DNA of 64,000 bases from [Actinomadura] parvosata subsp. kistnae (GTDB lineage: Bacteria > Actinomycetota > Actinomycetes > Streptosporangiales > Streptosporangiaceae). The stretch spans positions 248,001-312,000 of the forward strand of contig NZ_OOHJ01000018.1 of NCBI RefSeq assembly GCF_900323885.1. The letters are read 5' to 3'. Shown piece by piece: positions 34,687-43,214 of this stretch. Numbering within the stretch: the stretch's first letter is position 1; the number at the start of each line of letters is the position of its first letter. A model generated the notes under the pieces. The model was not told the origin of the DNA. It worked only from the letters and a program-made list of their open reading frames with translations, and did not search any database. The position numbers and the translations under genes are program-made.

Positions 34687-35535
34687 ATGAGGATCGTGGG
34701 GATCCGCCGCGACGGCGGCCCGGTCGAGGTGGCGTCCCTGTCACCCGACGGCACCGAGGTCACGGTGCTGGCCCCGCTGGAACGCTTCTGGGCCGACGCG
34801 GCCGGCCACCTGTCGCGGGAGCCGTCCGGTCCGCCCGTCCCCGCGGCGGACGTCACGTTCGTGCCGCCCGTGCTGCCCGGCGCCCGCGTCATCTGCATCG
34901 GGCTCAACTACCTCAAGCACGTCGCCGAAGGCTCCTTCGCCGGCAAGGACCTCCCGCCGCACCCCACGCTGTTCGCCCGCTGGACGCAGTCGCTCACCGT
35001 CGGCGGCGCCCCCGTCCCCGTCCCGGCCAACGAGGACGGCCTCGACTGGGAGGGCGAAGTCGTCGCCTACGTCGGCGCGCCCCTCGTGGACGCCGACCCC
35101 GACCAGGCGCTCGCCGCCGTCGTCGGCTACTCCGCCTTCAACGACATCACCTCCCGCAAGGCGCAGAAGCTCACCAGCCAGTGGATCCTCGGCAAGAACG
35201 GCGACAACTCCGGCCCCCTCGGCCCTATGGTGCCCGCCCCCGAGGTCGGCGACCTGCGCGACGGCCTGCGCGTCCGCACCCGCGTCAACGGCGAGGTCGT
35301 CCAGGACGGCAGCACCGACGAGATGGTCTACACCGTCGGCGACACGCTCTCCCTCATCTCCCGCACGTTCACCCTGCGCCCCGGCGACCTGCTCGCCACC
35401 GGCACCCCCGCCGGCGTCGGCTACGCCCGCACTCCCCCATGGCTGCTGCGGCCGGGCGACGTCGTCGAGGTCGAGGTCGAACGCCTCGGCACCCTCCGCA
35501 ACCCCATCGTCGGCAACGACGCCCGGCTGCGATGA
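34687..35535 (+). CDS. Fumarylacetoacetate hydrolase-fold protein
   Basis: 282 residues; ATG 34687 with AAGGAG ten bases upstream. The C-terminal FAH domain shows ICIGLNYLKHVAE, DWEGEVVAYVGAP (metal-binding acidic residues), GYSAFNDITSRKAQ, ILGKNGDNSGPLGPMV, and the ending LLATGTPAGVGYAR followed by RPGDVVEVEVERLGTLRNPI. Enzymes of this fold hydrolyse or decarboxylate 2-oxo acids (acylpyruvate hydrolases, oxaloacetate decarboxylases, 2-hydroxyhepta-dienedioate isomerases). It is coupled by ATGA to the carboxyltransferase gene. Together with the CoA-transferase it suggests degradation of a ring or branched acid. Confidence 0.9.
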   Translation: MRIVGIRRDGGPVEVASLSPDGTEVTVLAPLERFWADAAGHLSREPSGPPVPAADVTFVPPVLPGARVICIGLNYLKHVAEGSFAGKDLPPHPTLFARWTQSLTVGGAPVPVPANEDGLDWEGEVVAYVGAPLVDADPDQALAAVVGYSAFNDITSRKAQKLTSQWILGKNGDNSGPLGPMVPAPEVGDLRDGLRVRTRVNGEVVQDGSTDEMVYTVGDTLSLISRTFTLRPGDLLATGTPAGVGYARTPPWLLRPGDVVEVEVERLGTLRNPIVGNDARLR

Positions 35536-37046
35536 CCCGGCTGGGCGCCCGCGCGCTGATCGAGGCCACCGTCGACCCCGGCAGCTTCCGCTCCTGGGAC
35601 GAGCCCGTCGAGCTCGGCGCGTACGACGCCGGCTATCTCGCCGTGCTGCGGCGCGCCGCCGAACGGGCCGGCACCGACGAGGCCGTGCTCACCGGGCGCG
35701 CCTCCATCCGCGGGCACGCGGCGGCGCTCGTCGTCAGCGAGTTCGGCTTCCTCGGCGGCTCCATCGGCGTCGCCACCGCCGAGCGCATCGTCGCGGCCGT
35801 GCGGCGCGCGACCCGCGAACGCCTGCCCCTCCTCGCCGCACCCGCCTCCGGCGGGACCCGCATGCAGGAAGGCACGCCCGCCTTCGTGCGGATGGTCGAG
35901 ATCAGCCGCGCCGTCGTGGCGCACAAGGCCGCCGGGCTGCCCTACCTCGTCTACCTGCGCCACCCCACCACCGGCGGCGTGTTCGCCTCCTGGGGGTCGC
36001 TCGGGCACGTCGCGGTCGCCGAACCCGGGGCGCTCATCGGCTTCCTCGGCCCCGTCGTCTACCGGACCCTGCGCGGGGAGCCGTTCCCCGAAGGGGTGCA
36101 GGTGGCCGAGAACCTGGTGGACAAGGGCATCCTGGACGCGGTCGTCCCCACGGACGAGCTGGCCACCGTCGCCGCCCGCGCCCTCGCCCTCCTCACCGGC
36201 CACCCCGCCGAGCACGGCTCACCCGTCACGGCCGACCCGCTCCTCCCGGCCACGACCGCCCCAGGCAGCGCGAGCGACGTGGCGCCCGCGGCGGCGGGGG
36301 ACGCGTGGGCGTCGATCGCACTGACGCGGCGGCCCGACCGGCCCGGGGTGCGGGAGTTGTTGCGGTACGCCGCCGACGACGTCCTGCCGCTGCACGGCAC
36401 GCAGCTCGGCGAGACCGACGACGCGCTCCTGCTGGCGCTGACCTCGTTCTCCGGCACCTCCTGCGTCCTCGTCGGCCAGGACCGCCGCACCCAGTCCCAG
36501 CAGCGGCCACTCGGCCCCGCCGCGCTGCGGGGCGCGCGCCGGGGCATGCGCATCGCGCAGGAGCTGCGCCTGCCGCTGGTGTGCGTCATCGACACCCCCG
36601 GAGCCGACCTGTCGGCGGCGGCCGAGGAAGGCGCGCTGGCCGGCGAGATCGCCCGGTGCCTGGCCGAGATGGTGGAGCTGACCGTCCCCACCGTCTCGGT
36701 GCTGCTGGGCGAGGGGACGGGCGGGGGCGCGCTGGCGCTGCTGCCGTCCCGCCGGGTGATCGCGGCGGGCAACGCGTGGCTGTCGCCGCTCCCGCCCGAG
36801 GGCGCCAGCGCCATCCTGTACGGCGGCCCGGAGCAGGCGGCGTCAGTGGCCGGGCGGCAGCGGGTCCGCGCGTCCGACCTGCTCGCCGAGGGCATCGTGC
36901 ACGCGGTCGTGCCCGAGCCGGTGCCCGCCCACGAGGACCCGGCCGGGTTCGCCCGCCGCATCGCCGCCGAGTGCGTCCGCCAGATCCGCCTCCAGCACCC
37001 GCACGACGACACCAGCGCGGCAAGACGTCCCCTGGCGGCTTCATGA
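35532..37046 (+). CDS. Two-domain carboxyltransferase (AccD/AccA-like)
   Basis: 504 residues from the ATG at 35532, overlapping the FAH gene stop. The crotonase-like N-terminal half (AASGGTRMQEGTPAF, GGVFASWGSLGHVAVAEPGALIGFLGP, VQVAENLVDKGILDAVV) resembles the beta subunit, and the C-terminal half (LPLVCVIDTPGADLSAAAEEG, VSVLLGEGTGGGALALLPS, ASAILYGG) the alpha subunit of acetyl-CoA carboxylase. No zinc ribbon, biotin carboxylase or biotin-carrier gene is nearby, so it may use a distant carrier or act like the decarboxylating subunits of malonate decarboxylase. Its place in the GntR cluster suggests acyl-CoA (de)carboxylation in a catabolic route. Confidence 0.82.
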   Translation: MTRLGARALIEATVDPGSFRSWDEPVELGAYDAGYLAVLRRAAERAGTDEAVLTGRASIRGHAAALVVSEFGFLGGSIGVATAERIVAAVRRATRERLPLLAAPASGGTRMQEGTPAFVRMVEISRAVVAHKAAGLPYLVYLRHPTTGGVFASWGSLGHVAVAEPGALIGFLGPVVYRTLRGEPFPEGVQVAENLVDKGILDAVVPTDELATVAARALALLTGHPAEHGSPVTADPLLPATTAPGSASDVAPAAAGDAWASIALTRRPDRPGVRELLRYAADDVLPLHGTQLGETDDALLLALTSFSGTSCVLVGQDRRTQSQQRPLGPAALRGARRGMRIAQELRLPLVCVIDTPGADLSAAAEEGALAGEIARCLAEMVELTVPTVSVLLGEGTGGGALALLPSRRVIAAGNAWLSPLPPEGASAILYGGPEQAASVAGRQRVRASDLLAEGIVHAVVPEPVPAHEDPAGFARRIAAECVRQIRLQHPHDDTSAARRPLAAS

Positions 37047-37103
37047 CCGTTCAGACCGGAAGCCAGGGCGGCTCGCCCATGCGGGGCGGGGCGCGCGTCG
37101 TGA

Positions 37104-38087
37104 TCAGGACGGGCGCTGGAGGAGGTCGTCGATCCGGGCCAGGTCGGCCGCGCTCAGCGGTCCGTGGCGCAGGGCGCCGGCGTTCTCCTCGGCCTGGGCG
37201 GCCGTCCTGATGCCGGGGATCGGCAGGGTGCGGTCGCTGCGGGCCAGCAGCCACCCGAGCGCGCCCTGGGCGAGGGTGCGGCCGCTGGAGGTGAGGATGT
37301 CGCGGATCGCCTCCATCATGGCCAGGAACTCGGGGGCGGGCCGGCCGTCGCGGAAGAGGGTCATCCACGCCGGCGAGTCCCCCCGTACGTCGTCGCCGGG
37401 CAGCCGGGACTGCGGGCCGTACTTGCCGGACAGCAGCCCCATCGCCAGCGGCCCCCGGTTGACCGAGGCGAGATCGTGGGTGTCGCAGACGGCGAGCATG
37501 GCGGGCGCGTCGCGCAGGACGCTGAGCTCGTGCTGCACGGCCGCGCAGTGCGGCCCCTTGGCGAAGGCGGCGGCCCGCTCGGGGTCGTCGGTGCTCCACC
37601 CGTAGGCGCGGATGAGGCCGCCGTCGACGAGCTCCTCCAGGGTGGCGATGAGGTCGTCCACCCGGTCGAGCGGCGCGTCGCCGACGTGGAGCTGGTAGAG
37701 GTCGATGCGGTCGGTGCCGAGCCGGTCGAGCGAGGCCCGGCAGGCCCGCCGGATGTGGGCGGGCGAGATGTCGCGGCCGGTGACGGTCCGCGTCTCCGCG
37801 TCGAAGACGTTGCCGAACTTGGTGGCGATGACGACGTCGTCGCGCCGCCCGGCCAGCGCCCTGCGCAGCACCCGCTCGCTGTGGCCGGTGCCGTAGACGT
37901 CGGCGGTGTCGAAGAAGGTGATGCCGAGGTCGAGCGCGCGGTGGATCGCCGCCACGGACTCGTCGTCGTCCACTTCGCCCCAGCCGGCGGGCTTGCCGCC
38001 GGACGTGAACGGCCCGCCGATGGCCCAGGCGCCGAACCCGATGGCGCTCACCTGGATGCCGCTGCGCCCCAGCTGCCGGAATGTCAT
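37104..38087 (-). CDS. Aldo/keto reductase
   Basis: 327 residues. TIM-barrel NADPH enzyme with the catalytic tetrad visible: Asp and Tyr in FFDTADVYGTGHSERVL, Lys in VVIATKFG, His in DLYQLHVGDAP. FRQLGRSGIQVSAIGFGAWAIGG at the start and GWLLARSDRTLPIPGIRTAAQAEENAGAL (cofactor phosphate site) near the end are typical of AKR families such as YajO/YhdN. It runs towards the carboxyltransferase gene and has no obvious operon partner, so the substrate is unknown. Confidence 0.92.
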   Translation of the reverse strand: MTFRQLGRSGIQVSAIGFGAWAIGGPFTSGGKPAGWGEVDDDESVAAIHRALDLGITFFDTADVYGTGHSERVLRRALAGRRDDVVIATKFGNVFDAETRTVTGRDISPAHIRRACRASLDRLGTDRIDLYQLHVGDAPLDRVDDLIATLEELVDGGLIRAYGWSTDDPERAAAFAKGPHCAAVQHELSVLRDAPAMLAVCDTHDLASVNRGPLAMGLLSGKYGPQSRLPGDDVRGDSPAWMTLFRDGRPAPEFLAMMEAIRDILTSSGRTLAQGALGWLLARSDRTLPIPGIRTAAQAEENAGALRHGPLSAADLARIDDLLQRPS

Positions 38088-38368
38088 GTCAGGCTCCTTC
38101 GTGCCGCGTACGTGCTCGGGGACGACGCTGCCACCTGGACCGGGCTCCAGGTCAAGCCGCGGAATCCCCTCTCATCCGGGAGCCCTGCTCCGGCGAATGA
38201 AGGGCAAACGGCTCCGGCCGCACACATATGTGGTGGTCCCGGTGCGAGGGGTGGCCGGGACCCACCGTACGAGCGGAGTCGGGGCCGGCGCCTTCGTGCG
38301 GAGCGCCCGAGGGCCGGACCGCGGGTGGCGGGAACACCCTCGTCCAAGATGGCCTGACCCCGGCGGCC
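38088..38368. other. Intergenic region with a small palindrome
   Basis: No gene supported. The only feature noticed is the perfect 10-bp palindrome CACATATGTG at 38223-38232, in a moderately AT-rich patch upstream of the aldo/keto reductase gene; it could be an operator half-pair. Confidence 0.3.
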
Positions 38369-39337
38369 TCAGCTCACCGACGCGAAGATCTGCCCCACGT
38401 CCGGCCTGGTCTTGATGAAGCCGAAGCCGTACATGAGGTCGGCGAGCTTCTGCACGCCGGCCCGGTCGCTCTCCATCGTGAACGTGCCGACCCGCATGGC
38501 CGCCGCCACGTCGGGCGAGATCTGCGTGTAGGTCGGCACGACCTCGTCGATGGCCTTGCGGTCGGCGCCGGCGATCTGCTGGCCCTTGGCCAGGGCGCGG
38601 TGCAGGGCGGCGGCCGTCTTCGGGTACTTGGCCAGCCACTGCTCGGTCACGCCCCATCCGTCGACGGGCACGCCGGCGGTGGGCCCGCCGATGGTGTCGA
38701 CGATCTGGACGGCGCCGTTCTTCTTGGCCGCGCTGAGGAACGGCTCGGCCAGCCAGGCCGCGTCCACCTTGCCGGTGGACAGGGCGCCGAGCTGGTCGGC
38801 GAAGGGCACGGCGACGAACTTGACGTCGTCCGGCCGCAGCCCGGCCTGCTGGAGGTGGGCGTTGACGACGGTGTGGCCGAGGGTCTTGAGCACGTTGACG
38901 GCGATCGTCTTGCCCTTGAGGTCGGCGACGGTCCTGATCGGCGAGTCCTTTGCCACGACGACCGCGCAGAAGCCGGGCGCGCCGCCCATGGTGTGCTGGA
39001 ACAGCTTGAGCTTGGCCGCGCCGGAGTCGTTGATCGTCATGAGCGAGACGTAGCTGGTCAGGAAGGCGTCCATGCTGCCGTTGACGATCTTCGGCATGAC
39101 GGCGGTGGGCGCCTGGATGATCTCCGTCTTGACGGTGAGGCCCTCCTGCTTGAAGAAGCCGCGCTTCTCGGCGATGAACAGCGACGCCGACGACGCGACC
39201 GGCACCACCCCGATCAGCAGGTGGGTCTTCTCCAGCCTGCCACCGGAGGCGGCCGGCTGGCCGCTGCCTCCGCCGCCGCACGCGCTGAGCGCCAGCGCCA
39301 CTGCCATGCCCACGACAACGATCCTGGTCGGTCGCAT
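38369..39337 (-). CDS. NMT1/SsuA-type ABC substrate-binding lipoprotein, orphan
   Basis: 322 residues from ATG 39337. Lipoprotein signal with lipobox LALSACGGGG. The mature protein has the NMT1/THI5-SsuA pattern (LLIGVVPVASSASLFIAEKRGFFKQEGLTVKTEIIQAP, MDAFLTSYVSLMTI, KTIAVNVLKTLGHTVVNAHL, VDAAWLAEPFLSAAKKNG). Relatives bind aliphatic sulfonates, taurine, pyrimidines or nitrate. No permease or ATPase gene of this type is in the window, so it must work with a transporter encoded elsewhere or has lost its partners. Confidence 0.88.
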   Translation of the reverse strand: MRPTRIVVVGMAVALALSACGGGGSGQPAASGGRLEKTHLLIGVVPVASSASLFIAEKRGFFKQEGLTVKTEIIQAPTAVMPKIVNGSMDAFLTSYVSLMTINDSGAAKLKLFQHTMGGAPGFCAVVVAKDSPIRTVADLKGKTIAVNVLKTLGHTVVNAHLQQAGLRPDDVKFVAVPFADQLGALSTGKVDAAWLAEPFLSAAKKNGAVQIVDTIGGPTAGVPVDGWGVTEQWLAKYPKTAAALHRALAKGQQIAGADRKAIDEVVPTYTQISPDVAAAMRVGTFTMESDRAGVQKLADLMYGFGFIKTRPDVGQIFASVS

Positions 39338-39521
39338 CGCCACAACCTTTCCGAGTCCGAGTCCGAGGTCCGGTGGTGCGAGTGAACGCGCCCGCCGGCT
39401 CTCTGGGGCCTGGCAGGCGTTTGCGCGGGATCTTGACTGCCTTGACAGCGTACGCCGGGGGTGTTTCACCTTGCATTCACCGGGCGGAAGGCGGGGCGCG
39501 GCGACTCGGTACGCTGGCGGC

Positions 39522-39872
39522 GTGAAGATCACCTGGCTCCGCAGGCTCGCCTGGGGAGCGCTCGCGTTGTTCCTGGCCGCCTTCGCGGTCTTCGAGAGCG
39601 TCAAGTACGGGCTGCCGACCACGGCCGCCGCGCTGGCCTTCGTCGTCCTGCCCGATGTGGCACGCCTGGCCGGGGTCCGCCCGCCGGGCCCGCTGCACCA
39701 GGCGGTGCACCGCGTGTGGATCCCCCTGGCGGTGCTGGTCTTCTACACCTTCGGCCCGATCGTGTGGCCGCCGCTCTTCACCGCCGGCCTCGGCTGGCTG
39801 ACCCGCATCGCCGCCGACCGCACGCTGGGGCGCGGGCTCAACGATCCGCGCAGCCGCAGCTACGCCTCCTGA
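39522..39872 (+). CDS. DUF4260-like small membrane protein
   Basis: 116 residues from a GTG at 39522. Three or four hydrophobic helices (LAWGALALFLAAFAVFESVKYG; ALAFVVLPDVARLAGV; WIPLAVLVFYTFGPIVWPPLF) and an ending GWLTRIAADRTLGRGLNDP that fits DUF4260 proteins. Function unknown. Its 3' end overlaps the converging LacI-family gene by 35 bp. Confidence 0.65.
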   Translation: MKITWLRRLAWGALALFLAAFAVFESVKYGLPTTAAALAFVVLPDVARLAGVRPPGPLHQAVHRVWIPLAVLVFYTFGPIVWPPLFTAGLGWLTRIAADRTLGRGLNDPRSRSYAS

Positions 39873-40817
39873 CCAGGGTCGCGACCGTGGGCGGGTGCGG
39901 GGTGGCGGGGTCGAGGAGCAGGTCCACGGCCTGCCGCGCCATCGTCTCCAGGGGCTGCCCGGCGACCGTCAGCGTCGGGGCGGTGTGCGCGCTGTCGGGG
40001 GTGCCGTCGAGGCCGACGACGGCGAGGCGGCCGGGCACGGGCAGCCCGGCGGCGCAGGCTCCGGACAGGACGCCGATGGCCTGCTCGTCGGTGGCCGCGA
40101 TCACCGCGCTCGGCACGGCGCCCGCCGCGGCCAGGGAGCGGATGAGCGCGTCGGCCTCGGCGCGGGAGTAGGCGGAGCGCAGCAGCGTGCCCCGGCCCTC
40201 GACGGCCTCCTGCCAGATCTCGCGGCGCCGGCCCACCGGGCCGATGTCCTGCGGGCCGGCCAGGAAGGCGATGTCGTCGTGGCCGTGCTCGCGCAGGTGG
40301 GCGACCGCTTCCCGGACGGCTCCCGCGTTGTCGGCGGTGACCAGGGGCGTCTCGCCGTCGGCCGGCCCGTTGTGCAGGTACACGGCGGGCACGCCGGCCG
40401 CTCTGGCGTGCGCGGCCACGTCGTCGCCCGCGTCGGCCGAGGTGATCAGCAGCCCGTCGACCCTGGCTTCGAGGAAGCGCTCGACGAGGTGCCGCTGGCG
40501 CTCGGCCGAGTAGCCGGCGTTGCCGATCAGCATGAGCCGGCCGTGGCCGGCGAGCGCCTGCTCGACGTGCCTGGCCAGCGCGCCGAAGTACGGGTTGAGC
40601 GCGTCGGCGAGCACGAGGCCGACCACGCCGGTGGTGCGTGAGCGCAGGGCGCGGGCGATGCGGTTGGGGCGGTAGCCGAGCTCTTCTGCGGCGGCGAGCA
40701 CGCGCGCGCGGGTGGCGGCGGCGACGGGGCGGGGCCGTTGTTCATGACGTAGCTGACGACCGCCGTCGAGGTGCCGGCCCGGCGGGCCACGTCGGCCACG
40801 GTGATCTGCCTGCTCAT
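39838..40817 (-). pseudogene. LacI-family transcriptional regulator, frameshifted
   Basis: The start (MSRQITVADVARRAGTSTAV, then VSYVMNNGP) is a LacI HTH in one frame; the rest (LAAAEELGYRPNRIARALRS, then GLVLADALNPYFG and the periplasmic-binding-like domain to SCGCADR) is in another. Adding one G to the GGGG run at 40731-40734 restores NNGPRPVAAATRARVL and a 326-residue protein. Divergent from the nucleoside hydrolase/adenosine deaminase pair, with a LacI-type palindrome at 40867, so it probably represses them in response to a nucleoside. The break is probably a sequence error. Confidence 0.82.
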
Positions 40818-40866
40818 GAGGCTTTACATTCTCCCATCTCCTCGGTTAGATGGTGCCGCTCAGGAA

Positions 40867-40880
40867 TCTAAACGATTAGA
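40867..40880. promoter_or_regulatory. LacI-type operator
   Basis: TCTAAACGATTAGA: a 14-bp palindrome with one mismatched pair and the central CG typical of LacI-family sites. It lies 11 bp before the nucleoside hydrolase start and 50 bp before the LacI gene start. A related element (CATCT and AGATG arms) lies about 20 bp to the left. Confidence 0.55.
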
Positions 40881-40891
40881 CAAGGTGTGAA

Positions 40892-41838
40892 GTGCCACTC
40901 CTCATCGACACCGACACCGGCTCGGACGACGCCGTGGCGCTCCTGCTGGCCGTCAAGGACGGCGACGTACGCGCCGTGACCACCGTGGCGGGCAACGTCC
41001 CCCTGGAGACGGCCACCCGCAACGCGCTGATCACGCTCGACCTGGCCGGGCACGCCGCCGTCCCCGTCCACCCCGGCTGCGACCGGCCGCTGACCAGGCC
41101 GCCGTCCACCGCCCAGCACGTGCACGGGCTCGACGGCATGGGCGACACCGGCCTGCCCGACCCCGCGCGCGGCCCGGCGGACGGCCACGCGGTGGACGTC
41201 CTGCTGTCGCTCCCCCGCCGCCACCCCGGCGAGCTGACGCTCGTCACCCTCGGCCCGCTCACCAACCTCGCCGCCGCCCTGCTGCGCGACCGCGAGCTGC
41301 TGACCCGCTTCCGCCACGTCTACTGCATGGCGGGCGCCGCCGACCTGCACGGCAACGTCACCCCCACCGCGGAGTTCAACGTGTGGGCCGACCCCGAGGC
41401 CGCCCGCGTGGTGCTGCGCGCGGCCACGCCCGGCCAGGTCACGTGGATCGGCTGGGACGTCTCGCGCCGGTACGCCGTCATGACCCCGACGACCAGCGCC
41501 GGCTCGAAGCCCTCGGCACTCCCCTGGCCGCCTTCGCCCACCGCATCAACCGGACGGTCGCCGACTGGGCCCGCGACGTCACCGGCCTGCCCGGCTACGA
41601 CCTGCCCGACCCCGTCGCGATGGCCGTGGCCCTGCACCCCGAGCTGGTCCTCGACCGCGAGCACGCGCACGTGGACGTGGCGGTCGGCGACGAGACCCGC
41701 GGCCAGCTCGTCATCGACCGCCGGCGCGCGGCGCCCCCGCCCAACCTGACCCTGGTCCGCCGGGTCGACGAGCAGGGCTTCAAACGGCTGCTCCTCGACG
41801 CCTGCGCCCACGTCCCCCTTCCGGAAGGATCCTCATGA
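40892..41838 (+). pseudogene. Inosine/uridine-preferring nucleoside hydrolase, frameshifted
   Basis: GTG start at 40892 with AAGGTG upstream. The N-terminus has the calcium/ribose motif DTDTGSDDAVAL; then VHGLDGMGDTGLP, TLVTLGPLTNLAAAL and AEFNVWADPEAARVVL. After YAVMTP the frame changes; restoring one C in the CCCC run at 41484-41487 continues as DDQRRLEALGTPLAAFAHRI to a total of 315 residues, the usual family length, and LPDPVAMAVALHPE carries the late active-site region. It hydrolyses nucleosides to base and ribose. It overlaps the adenosine deaminase gene (ATGA), so they are coupled. Probably functional if the missing base is a sequence error. Confidence 0.85.
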
Positions 41839-42770
41839 CCGGCCGCTACGACCTGCACTGCCACCTCGACGGCTCCGTCCGCCCGGACACCATCGCCGCC
41901 CTGGCCCGCGAGCAGGGCATCACCCTCGACCGCCCGGTGACGGAGCTGGTCACCGCGCCCGCCGACTGCGGCAGCCTGGCCCGCTACCTCACCTACATCG
42001 ACCTGCCGCTGCGGGTCCTGCAGACCCCCGGCGCGCTGCGCCGGGCGGCGCGCGAGCTGGTCGAGGACTGGAGCGCCGACGGCGTCGTCCACGGCGAGGC
42101 GCGCTTCGCGCCGCAACTGCACGGGCGGCAGGGCATGACCCCGGACGAGGCGGTGGCCGCGGTCGCCGCCGGGCTGGCGGAGGGTCGCGCCGCGACGGGC
42201 GTCCGAACGGCGCTGCTGCTGTGCTGCCTGCGCCACCAGACCCCCGACGAGAGCCTGGCCGTCGCCGAGACCGCGCTGCGGCACCGGGACGTGGTCGCCG
42301 GGCTCGACCTGGCCGGCGACGAGCGGCTGTATCCGGGCGCGCCGCACCGCCCCGCCTTCGACCTCGCCCACCAGGCCGGGCTGCCGTGCACCGTGCACGC
42401 GGGCGAGGCGGCGGGGGCCGAGAGCGTGTGGGAGGCGATCGACGTGCTCGGCGCCCGCCGGATCGGCCACGGCGTGCGCAGCGCCGAGGACGGCGCGCTG
42501 CTCGAACGCCTGCGCCGCGACGCGATCACGCTGGAGATGTGCCCGGTCAGCAACGCGCAGACGGGCGCCGTCGCCACGCTGGCCGCCCATCCGGCCACCC
42601 GGCTGCTGAAGGACGGGCTCGCCGTCACCATCGGCACGGACGCGCGCACCACGTCCGCGACGACGCTGGAGCGGGAGTTCGCCGCGCTGCGCGAGACCGC
42701 CGGGTGGACGGAGGAGCAGGAGCGGCAGGTGAGCGAGCACGCCGCCGCCGGCGCCTTCACAAGCTCATGA
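41835..42770 (+). CDS. add: Adenosine deaminase
   Basis: 311 residues, overlapping the nucleoside hydrolase stop. Zinc and catalytic motifs of the family are all present: HCHLDGS (His8, His10), CTVHAGE, RIGHGVRS, CPVSNAQTG and IGTDART. It converts adenosine to inosine, which the neighbouring nucleoside hydrolase can then split, giving a two-enzyme purine salvage unit under LacI control. Somewhat shorter than the usual 330-350 residues, mainly at the C-terminus. Related deaminases acting on other purines share these motifs, so the exact substrate is not certain. Confidence 0.88.
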   Translation: MTGRYDLHCHLDGSVRPDTIAALAREQGITLDRPVTELVTAPADCGSLARYLTYIDLPLRVLQTPGALRRAARELVEDWSADGVVHGEARFAPQLHGRQGMTPDEAVAAVAAGLAEGRAATGVRTALLLCCLRHQTPDESLAVAETALRHRDVVAGLDLAGDERLYPGAPHRPAFDLAHQAGLPCTVHAGEAAGAESVWEAIDVLGARRIGHGVRSAEDGALLERLRRDAITLEMCPVSNAQTGAVATLAAHPATRLLKDGLAVTIGTDARTTSATTLEREFAALRETAGWTEEQERQVSEHAAAGAFTSS

Positions 42771-42773
42771 GCG

Positions 42774-43130
42774 TCACGCCGTGCGGCGGCGGAGGACGCC
42801 GTAGAGGCCGCCCGCCACCGACAGCCCCATGATCGCGAAGAGCCGGATGGCGTCGGAGCCGCCCGTGACGCTCAGCTCCCCCACCGGATGGGTGAGGAAG
42901 CCGGTGGCCAGCGTCCAGGCCAGGATCCCCGTCACCGCCGCCGCCCACAGGTCCGCCGCGACGACGGCGTACAGGCAGGCGGCCAGCCCCATGACGGCGA
43001 ACCGCACCTCGACCAGCGTGTCGGGGACGAGCAGGGCGGTGGCCGCGCAGGCGGCGACCGCCACGAAGAACCCGATCCCGATCAGGAGCTCGGTGGGGCG
43101 GCGGACGGGCTTGGGGCGGCGGAGGAACAT
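42774..43130 (-). CDS. Small four-helix membrane protein
   Basis: 118 residues; positively charged start (MFLRRPKPVRRPTE), then four hydrophobic helices (IGIGFFVAVAACAATALLVP; VRFAVMGLAACLYAVVAA; AVTGILAWTLATGFL; LFAIMGLSVAGGLYGVL). Only 3 bp separate its stop from the converging adenosine deaminase stop. I do not recognise the family. Confidence 0.6.
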   Translation of the reverse strand: MFLRRPKPVRRPTELLIGIGFFVAVAACAATALLVPDTLVEVRFAVMGLAACLYAVVAADLWAAAVTGILAWTLATGFLTHPVGELSVTGGSDAIRLFAIMGLSVAGGLYGVLRRRTA

Positions 43131-43214
43131 AAGTCCCCATTCAAGAGCGGTACGGGGGTTCGAGCAACCGGCCGCCGCGCGGTGGAGGCCGGGCGGACCC
43201 GGCCTCCCCCGGGG

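Noticed and set aside
34741..34962. A small leftward ORF inside the FAH-fold gene
   Set aside because: No ribosome-binding site or family similarity; it lies fully within a well-supported gene on the other strand.
38223..38232. CACATATGTG as a strong operator
   Set aside because: A 10-bp palindrome alone is weak evidence and no second copy was found nearby; kept only as a note in the intergenic entry.
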